From: Hadesarchaea archaeon DG-33
GTDB taxonomy: Archaea > Hadarchaeota > Hadarchaeia > Hadarchaeales > Hadarchaeaceae
Reading direction: 5' to 3'
NCBI GenBank assembly: GCA_001515185.1
Contig: LQHI01000062.1
Location: 1-36,183, forward strand
Length of the DNA: 36,183 nt
Position numbers and translations under genes: made by a program. Numbering within the stretch: position 1 is the stretch's first letter; each line of letters starts with the position of its first letter. The notes below the pieces were generated by a model. The model searched no databases. It saw nothing but the letters and a program-made list of their open reading frames with translations, and was not told where the DNA came from. Positions 30,844 through 36,183 of this stretch are shown piece after piece.

Positions 30844-32802
30844 ATGGGAGATAGAAACGTGAAAACAGGCGTGTACATTTGTCATTGTGGGTTAAATATA
30901 GCTGCTACCGTTGACGTTGAAGAAGTGGTGAAACATGCTAAGTCTTTGCCAAATGTGGTGATCGCTAGGGATTATAAGTACATGTGCTCTGACCCAGGAC
31001 AGGAGTTAATCAAGAAGGATATAGAGGAAGCCGGACTCAATCGTGTAGTCGTGGCGAGCTGTTCTCCAAGGATGCACGAACCCACATTCAGAAAGGTCGT
31101 GGAAGATAAGAAACTTAACCCCTACTGCTTCGAGATGGCGAATATAAGAGAGCAGTGTTCTTGGGTCCATGAAGACAAAGAAAAAGCCACTGAAAAGGCC
31201 AAGAAATTGATTGCAGGCGCTGTGGCAAGAGCTACCGAACTTCAGCCGCTAGAGAGGAGAGAAGTAGATGTAATACCGAAAGCTTTGGTGATTGGAGGAG
31301 GAATTGCCGGGATTCAAGCGGCATTGGAGATAGCGGAAAATGGGATATACACATACCTCGTGGAGCGCTCACCCTCCATCGGGGGAAGGATGGCCCAACT
31401 CGACAAAACCTTTCCAACCCTAGATTGCTCTGCGTGCATCCTTACTCCCAAGATGGTGGACGTGAGCAGACATCCAAACATAGAACTCTTGAGTTATTCA
31501 GAGGTAGAGAGCGTTGAAGGCTACATCGGAAATTTCAAGGTGAAGGTTAAGAAAAAGCCAAGATATATCGACGAGGAAAAGTGCATCGGTTGTGGAGAAT
31601 GTGCTAAAGCTTGCTTGCTGAAGGGAAAGATTCCAAATGAATTCGATCTGAGTTTAGGAAAGAGGGGGGCAGCCTACATACCGTTTCCGCAGGCTGTGCC
31701 TTTGAAATACCTGATAGATCCTAAGCGTTGCCTATACCTTACGAGGGGAGTATGCGGGAAAAAGCCTGCTTGTAAAGCAGCGTGCCTCCGTGACGCTATC
31801 GATTTTGAACAACAAGAAAAGTCCATTGAACTCGAAGTAGGCGCGATAGTGGTCGCCACGGGCTTTGACTTGTTTGATCCCTCTCAGCTGCCTGAGTACG
31901 GGTACGGGAAGTACCCGGAGGTGATTACGGGGCTCGAGTTCGAGAGACTTAGCTCGGCTTCCGGTCCGACCAACGGAAAGATCGAAGTAAACGGGAAGGA
32001 GCCCAAGCGGGTGGCCTTCATCTCCTGCGTGGGGAGCAGGAAGAAAGAGACGAATCCCTATTGCTCACGGGTCTGCTGCATGTACACGGTCAAGCATGCT
32101 CACCTCGTTAAGGAGAAAATTCCGGATGCTGAAGTGACGATATACTACACGGATGTCAGGGCTTTTGGTAAGGGGTACGAGGAGTTCTACGATCGGGTCA
32201 AAGCTGAGGGGGTTAAATACAAGCGAAGGGAGCTGGACGACGAGATAAAGGTGAGCAAGAAAAGTGACAGACTCGTTGTGGACGCGAAGCCTCACGAGCC
32301 CGAAGAAGTAGACCTCGTGGTGCTGGCGAATGCAATAGTCCCGAGATCTGGAGTCTTAGAACTCGCCAGAACTTTGAACATTACCCGCGGTCCGGACGGC
32401 TTTTTCCTAGAAGCCCACCCAAAGCTTAGGCCAGTCGATACTTTTAGCGACGGTATTTTCCTTGCCGGCTGTGCCCAATCGCCCAAAGATATCCCGGATA
32501 CGGTAGCACAAGCAAGCGGCGCAGGCGCTAAAGCCTCTATACCTCTGGCAGCGGGAAAAGTCGCGATAGAGCCGATAGTAGCAATTGTGGACGAGGATCT
32601 ATGCAGCGGTTGTAGAGTGTGTGAACACCTTTGCGAGTTTAATGCCTTTGAATATGATAGAGAAAAACGCTTGGTGAGACTCAACGAAGTGCTTTGCAAG
32701 GGTTGCGGGGTTTGTGTAGCCGCTTGTCCGTCTAAGGCTATCTCTATGAAACATTACACGGACGTTCAACTTTCCGCTCAATTGGCAGGCCTGATATCAT
32801 GA
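30844..32802 (+). CDS. hdrA: heterodisulfide reductase subunit A (HdrA), FAD and Fe-S, flavin bifurcation centre
   Basis: FAD-iron-sulfur subunit that takes hydrogenase electrons from MvhD and bifurcates them between ferredoxin and HdrBC. The 652-residue protein has an N-terminal Fe-S domain (VYICHCGLNIA, SCSPRMHEPTF, IREQCSWVH) and an FAD loop (VIGGGIAGIQAAL). The segment GRMAQLDKTFPTLDCSACI follows. A ferredoxin-like set (CIGCGECAKAC), a CLYLTRGVCGKKPACKAAC segment, a thioredoxin-reductase-like middle and two C-terminal [4Fe-4S] sets (CSGCRVC, CKGCGVC) complete it. Length matches canonical HdrA. No in-frame stop suggests selenocysteine. It overlaps the second hdrA by four bases. Confidence 0.96.
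   Translation: MGDRNVKTGVYICHCGLNIAATVDVEEVVKHAKSLPNVVIARDYKYMCSDPGQELIKKDIEEAGLNRVVVASCSPRMHEPTFRKVVEDKKLNPYCFEMANIREQCSWVHEDKEKATEKAKKLIAGAVARATELQPLERREVDVIPKALVIGGGIAGIQAALEIAENGIYTYLVERSPSIGGRMAQLDKTFPTLDCSACILTPKMVDVSRHPNIELLSYSEVESVEGYIGNFKVKVKKKPRYIDEEKCIGCGECAKACLLKGKIPNEFDLSLGKRGAAYIPFPQAVPLKYLIDPKRCLYLTRGVCGKKPACKAACLRDAIDFEQQEKSIELEVGAIVVATGFDLFDPSQLPEYGYGKYPEVITGLEFERLSSASGPTNGKIEVNGKEPKRVAFISCVGSRKKETNPYCSRVCCMYTVKHAHLVKEKIPDAEVTIYYTDVRAFGKGYEEFYDRVKAEGVKYKRRELDDEIKVSKKSDRLVVDAKPHEPEEVDLVVLANAIVPRSGVLELARTLNITRGPDGFFLEAHPKLRPVDTFSDGIFLAGCAQSPKDIPDTVAQASGAGAKASIPLAAGKVAIEPIVAIVDEDLCSGCRVCEHLCEFNAFEYDREKRLVRLNEVLCKGCGVCVAACPSKAISMKHYTDVQLSAQLAGLIS
31353..31457 (+). repeat. near-identical tract shared by the two hdrA genes, copy 1 (partner 33293-33397)
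   Basis: These 105 bases match 33293-33397 with only two differences that I can count, both silent. The tract codes for the FAD/active-site segment ending in CSACILTPKM. Flanking parts of the two genes differ far more, so this looks like recent gene conversion or strong constraint. Confidence 0.8.
31926..32098 (+). repeat. near-identical tract shared by the two hdrA genes, copy 2 (partner 35246-35418)
   Basis: About 170 bases match 35246-35418 with about ten differences, including a run of more than 50 identical bases over the segment coding for SRKKETNPYCSRVCCMYT. More short identical runs occur further on, near 32176-32250 and 32464-32515. Confidence 0.75.
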
Positions 32803-35800
32803 AAATCGGCGTCTATATCTGTCATTGCGGGACCAACATTGCGAAGACCGTGGATGTCGAAAAAGTCGCTGGTACCGTAGGAAAGCATCCAAGAGTGAAA
32901 GTCTCTAAACACTACGAATACATGTGCTCAGAACCCGGCCAGCAATTAATCAAAGACGATATTCGCAGGGAGAAGTTAGACAGAATAGTAGTGGCATCTT
33001 GTTCGCCCAGAATGCATGAGCCTACTTTTCGCAACGTCGTCGAAGAAGCGGGGTTGAACCCTTACTGTTTCGAGATGGTGAATATAAGAGAACAATGCTC
33101 GTGGGTTCATGAAGAAAAAGAAGAAGCTACGAGAAAAGCGCTGGAACTCATCCTAGCAGGTGTAAGCAGAGCTGTAGAGCTCGAAAGCTTGGAAAGAAAA
33201 GAAATTTCCGTGATACCCCAGGCCGCCGTAATAGGCGGAGGCATAGCCGGGATGCAAGCTGCCCTCGACATCGCGGACAGGGGCTTCAAAGTATACCTCG
33301 TGGAGCGCTCACCCTCCATCGGGGGAAGGATGGCCCAACTTGACAAAACCTTTCCAACCCTAGATTGCTCTGCGTGCATCCTTACCCCCAAGATGGTAGA
33401 TGTAAAATGGCATCCAAACATAGAGCTCCTGACTTATTCAGAGGTCGAGGGCGTCGAGGGTTATGTAGGTAACTTTAGAGTAAAAGTAAAGAAAAAGCCT
33501 AGATATGTGGACCTAGAAAAGTGTACTGGATGTGGAGAATGCACCGACGTATGCTCTGTGGAACTGCCAAACGAGTTTGATTTTGGGCTCAGCAGCAGAA
33601 AAGCGATTTACATGCCATTTCCACAAGCAGTCCCGCCTAAATATACTATCGATAAACGGGGATTGCAGCCATGTAGAGACGCGTGCCCTGCAGGTGTCGG
33701 CGCACCTGGTTACGTAATGCTCGCCAGCCGCGGTAAATTCTATGAAGCACTTCAGGTTATAAAAGAGAAACTTCCGTTTCCATCTATATGCGGTAGGGTT
33801 TGTCACAGACCTTGCGAAAAGGCATGTACAAGAAAGGATATAGATGAGCCACTAGGTATAGCACATATTAAACGTTTTGTCGGAGATTTAGAGCTCAAGA
33901 GCCCTGCTGCAGAATTTCCGCCTATAAAAACGAGGGCAGAAAATGTGGCTATAGTCGGAGGAGGACCTGCTGGCTTAACTGCTGCTCATGACCTTGCTAT
34001 GAAAGGATACCATATAACAATATATGAAAGTGCGCCCGTGCTTGGCGGTATGATGCGGTTTGGTATTCCTACTTTTAGACTGCCGAAAGAAATTCTTGAA
34101 AGAGAGATATCTGACATTCTTGCGCTAAGAGTTAAAGTGCATCTGAACACGACGATAGGCAAAAATTTGACTATAAAGGGCTTATTCGACCGTGGTTATA
34201 AAGCGATTTTTTTAGCTGTGGGCGCTCAAAAAGGTAGAAAAATGGATGTACCTGGCGAAGAACTTGAAGGTGTACTCCAAGCTACTGAGTTCTTGAAAGA
34301 GCTGAATTTAGGTGAGACTCCTAAACTAGGCGATAAGGTAATTGTCGTTGGTGGAGGTAATGCAGCATTAGACACAGCACGTTCTGCTTTGAGGTTAGGT
34401 GCTAAGGAAGTTATCATAATGTATCGCAGATCTCGTGTAGAAATGCCTGCAGAACCTGAATGGGAAATTGACGAGACAAAGCGCGAAGGCGTGAAATTCG
34501 TCTATCTTACCACACCAACAAAAGTCATAGGTGAAAACGAGCATATCAAAGCAATTGAATGCGTCAAGATGAAATTGACAGAGCCTGATGAAACTGGTAG
34601 AAGAAAAGTTAGACCTATCCCTGGCTCTGAGTTTATGATGGAAGCGGATAGCCTGATATTAGCTATCGGGCAGGAAGTGGATTTGAGTTTCTTAACCAAG
34701 GATATCAATTTAGAATGTAATCCTTGGAGGACTGTCAAGGTTGACCCTGTATCGTTAGCAACCAATATAGAAGGCGTTTTTTGTGGCGGCGATGCTGTGT
34801 TAGGTGCTGGGACTGTTATAGAAGCAATTGCTGCTGGAAAAGAAGCTGCAATTTCCATTGATAGATACATCAATGGGAAAAACCTGAAAGAAGGCCGTGG
34901 GATAAAACCAAAAATCGCTGAGGTGTCATTAGAAGGTGTTAAAAAGGAACGCAAAGTGCCCATGCGATATCTGCCGATTGAGGAGAGGAAAAACAACTTT
35001 CGAGAAGTCGAGTTGGGTTATACTGAAGAAGAAGTGATTAAAGAAGCAAAACGGTGTTTGCAGTGTGGCGGATGTTCCGAGTGTCTTGAATGTGAAAAAG
35101 CATGTGAGGCCAAAGCCATTGTTCATAATCAAAAAGAGGAATCAATCGAACTCGAGGTTGGCGCTATAGTCGTGGCCACAGGCTTCGATCAATTCGATTC
35201 TTCCAAGCTCCCCGAGTATGGCTACGGGAAATATTCGGAAGTCATCACGGGGCTTGAGTTCGAGAGACTTAGCTCGGCTTCCGGCCCGACCAACGGAAAA
35301 ATCGAAATAAACGGGAAGGAGCCGAAGCGGGTGGCATTCATCTCCTGTGTTGGGAGCAGGAAGAAAGAGACGAATCCCTATTGCTCACGGGTCTGCTGCA
35401 TGTACACGGCCAAGCAGGCTCACTTAGTCAGGGAAAAGCTTCCCGAAGCCGAAGTGACTGTATACTACACGGATGCCAGAACTTTCGGCAAGGGGTACGA
35501 GGAGTTCTACGATCGGGTCAAGGCCGAGGGAGTGAAGTACAAGCGCAGGGAGCTGGACGACGAGATAATAGTCAGCAAAAAGAGCGATAGACTCGTGGTC
35601 GAAGCAAAACCCTACAAGCCCGAGGAAGTGGATCTCGTGGTGTTAGCCAGCGCTATAGTCCCCAGCTCTGGATCCTCTGAGCTAGCCAGGATCTTGAACA
35701 TCAGCCAAGGCCCTGATGGCTTCTTCCTCGAGGCCCACCCAAAGCTGAGGCCGGTGAATACCTTTAGCGACGGAATCTTCCTAGCCGGCTGTGCCCAATC

Positions 35801-36146
35801 GCCCAAGGACATCCCCGACACGGTAGCACAAGCATCAGCGAGCGCAGCTGAGGTTTGCTCTTTGTTAACAAAAGGCACGGTGGTGGCCGAAGGAATTGTA
35901 GCCTCGGTCGATGAGAATTTGTGCGCTGGTTGCGGTTTCTGTGCCGAGGTTTGTCCCATAGATGCAATAGAACTCGAGACGGTAGAGAGGAAAGGGTCAA
36001 TATCAAAAATAGCCAAGGTAAATGAAGCGCTATGTAAAGGTTGTGGCATATGCTCCGCAGCCTGTCTTTCGGGAGCCATCCAACAGCGCCACTTTGAAGA
36101 CAAACAAGTATTGCCCTTGATCGATGCGTTGGGTGAGCAAAGTTGA
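32799..36146 (+). CDS. hdrA: HdrA with an inserted GltD/NfnB-type NADPH oxidoreductase module
   Basis: A 1115-residue HdrA paralogue. Residues 1-283 align with HdrA1 (VYICHCGTNIA, VIGGGIAGMQAAL, GRMAQLDKTFPTLDCSACI, CTGCGECTDVC). At about 284 it changes to a complete glutamate-synthase small-subunit-like module (to about 778), then resumes as HdrA (ESIELEVGAIVVATGF onward), ending with two ferredoxin sets (CAGCGFCAEVC, CKGCGICSAAC). The frame is continuous with no sign of error. The module replaces a short Cys-rich segment that HdrA1 has. ATG at 32799 overlaps the HdrA1 stop, so the pair is coupled. A likely role is to link NADP(H) to the Hdr/hydrogenase complex; direction of electron flow is unknown. 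Confidence 0.93.
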   Translation: MKIGVYICHCGTNIAKTVDVEKVAGTVGKHPRVKVSKHYEYMCSEPGQQLIKDDIRREKLDRIVVASCSPRMHEPTFRNVVEEAGLNPYCFEMVNIREQCSWVHEEKEEATRKALELILAGVSRAVELESLERKEISVIPQAAVIGGGIAGMQAALDIADRGFKVYLVERSPSIGGRMAQLDKTFPTLDCSACILTPKMVDVKWHPNIELLTYSEVEGVEGYVGNFRVKVKKKPRYVDLEKCTGCGECTDVCSVELPNEFDFGLSSRKAIYMPFPQAVPPKYTIDKRGLQPCRDACPAGVGAPGYVMLASRGKFYEALQVIKEKLPFPSICGRVCHRPCEKACTRKDIDEPLGIAHIKRFVGDLELKSPAAEFPPIKTRAENVAIVGGGPAGLTAAHDLAMKGYHITIYESAPVLGGMMRFGIPTFRLPKEILEREISDILALRVKVHLNTTIGKNLTIKGLFDRGYKAIFLAVGAQKGRKMDVPGEELEGVLQATEFLKELNLGETPKLGDKVIVVGGGNAALDTARSALRLGAKEVIIMYRRSRVEMPAEPEWEIDETKREGVKFVYLTTPTKVIGENEHIKAIECVKMKLTEPDETGRRKVRPIPGSEFMMEADSLILAIGQEVDLSFLTKDINLECNPWRTVKVDPVSLATNIEGVFCGGDAVLGAGTVIEAIAAGKEAAISIDRYINGKNLKEGRGIKPKIAEVSLEGVKKERKVPMRYLPIEERKNNFREVELGYTEEEVIKEAKRCLQCGGCSECLECEKACEAKAIVHNQKEESIELEVGAIVVATGFDQFDSSKLPEYGYGKYSEVITGLEFERLSSASGPTNGKIEINGKEPKRVAFISCVGSRKKETNPYCSRVCCMYTAKQAHLVREKLPEAEVTVYYTDARTFGKGYEEFYDRVKAEGVKYKRRELDDEIIVSKKSDRLVVEAKPYKPEEVDLVVLASAIVPSSGSSELARILNISQGPDGFFLEAHPKLRPVNTFSDGIFLAGCAQSPKDIPDTVAQASASAAEVCSLLTKGTVVAEGIVASVDENLCAGCGFCAEVCPIDAIELETVERKGSISKIAKVNEALCKGCGICSAACLSGAIQQRHFEDKQVLPLIDALGEQS
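33651..35130 (+). other. GltD/NfnB-like module nested in the second HdrA
   Basis: Domain insertion of about 490 residues. N-terminal Fe-S cysteines (LQPCRDACPAGV, CGRVCHRPCEKACTR) are followed by an FAD loop (VAIVGGGPAGLTAAHDLA), GMMRFGIPTFRLP, an NADP loop (VIVVGGGNAALDTARSAL) with YRRSRVEMPAEPEW, and GVFCGGDAVLGAGTVIEAI. All are marks of GltD and of NfnB-type subunits. The double Arg favours NADP over NAD. It closes with a CLQCGGCSECLECEKAC set. Base composition is visibly A/T-richer than the HdrA parts on both sides, which suggests a transfer into an existing hdrA. Confidence 0.88.
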
Positions 36147-36183
36147 GCTGGGAACCTCGTATAGTGGGCTTCTTATGCAATTG

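Noticed and set aside
31420..31445. Selenocysteine codon in HdrA
   Set aside because: Some methanogen HdrA proteins carry selenocysteine, but both copies here read Cys at the CSACILTPKM segment and no in-frame TGA was seen.
35612..36103. Minus-strand open frame (163 codons) within the second hdrA
   Set aside because: Shadow of hdrA; a matching shadow exists in the first hdrA at 32292-32699, which follows from their shared sequence.
32799..36146. Second hdrA as two or three genes joined by a missed stop
   Set aside because: The frame is continuous, there are no internal ribosome sites at the joins, and HdrA sequence continues in register on both sides of the module.
1..36183. CRISPR array, rRNA or tRNA genes, transposase
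   Set aside because: No regularly spaced direct repeats, no rRNA-like stretches, no cloverleaf and no transposase or integrase frames were seen; the only mobile unit is the intein.

Overview
This is an archaeal chromosome segment. It carries signal recognition particle SRP54, eukaryote-type ribosomal proteins (L21e, S26e-like, L40e), the archaeal RNA polymerase subunit RpoF/Rpb4, geranylgeranylglyceryl-phosphate synthase for ether lipids, GGTGAT-type Shine-Dalgarno sites and TATA boxes about 25 bases ahead of likely transcript starts. The order SRP54, L21e, RpoF, DUF655 is a euryarchaeal arrangement. Together with the Mvh/Hdr-type hydrogenase genes, PorGDAB and a diaminopimelate lysine pathway, it suggests an anaerobic, hydrogen-metabolising, non-halophilic euryarchaeote-like lineage, perhaps Hadarchaeota or a relative. 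The lineage is inference. No methanogenesis gene (mcr, mtr) is in view.

Layout. 1-799 (-) is the N-terminal part of a trehalose-6-phosphate synthase cut by the window edge, divergent from an MscS channel (828-1829). 1882-4591 (+) is the information-processing block srp54, rpl21e, rpoF, DUF655. 4557-6945 (-) holds a TrkH potassium transporter, an unrecognised 113-residue protein and UPF0147. 6987-8159 (+) is a small operon: zinc-ribbon autoantigen-like protein, winged helix, CPBP protease. 8164-14466 (-) is porG-porD-porA-porB followed by hypF; porB contains an intein with a LAGLIDADG-type endonuclease. 14675-16670 has S26e (+) facing GGGPS, L40e and NnrD (-). 16802-23483 (+) is the lysine/aspartate-family block lysA, lysC, dapA, dapB, a polysaccharide pyruvyl transferase and asd. 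23585-25143 (-) has two membrane proteins separated by a 449-base gap with strong RNA-like structure. 25234-27155 (+) is a minimal sufC-sufB pair. 27220-36146 is an electron-bifurcation region: mvhD (+), a maturation protease, mvhA and mvhG (-), then two tandem hdrA genes (+). The second hdrA is 1115 residues because a GltD/NfnB-type NADPH oxidoreductase module sits inside it.

How it fits together. Por makes reduced ferredoxin from a 2-oxoacid. The NiFe hydrogenase (MvhAGD), matured by HypF and the M52-type protease, passes electrons to HdrA, where flavin-based bifurcation links hydrogen, ferredoxin and a disulfide or other acceptor. The GltD module could add NADPH to that network. SufBC supplies iron-sulfur clusters for these cluster-rich enzymes. 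HdrB and HdrC are not in the window.

The best candidates for undescribed biology are (1) the structured element at 24216-24429, bounded by a perfect 10-base inverted repeat and placed like a 5' leader of a membrane-protein gene; (2) the HdrA-GltD-HdrA nested fusion in tandem with a normal HdrA, with signs of gene conversion between them; and (3) the intein placed in the thiamine-pyrophosphate site of PorB.
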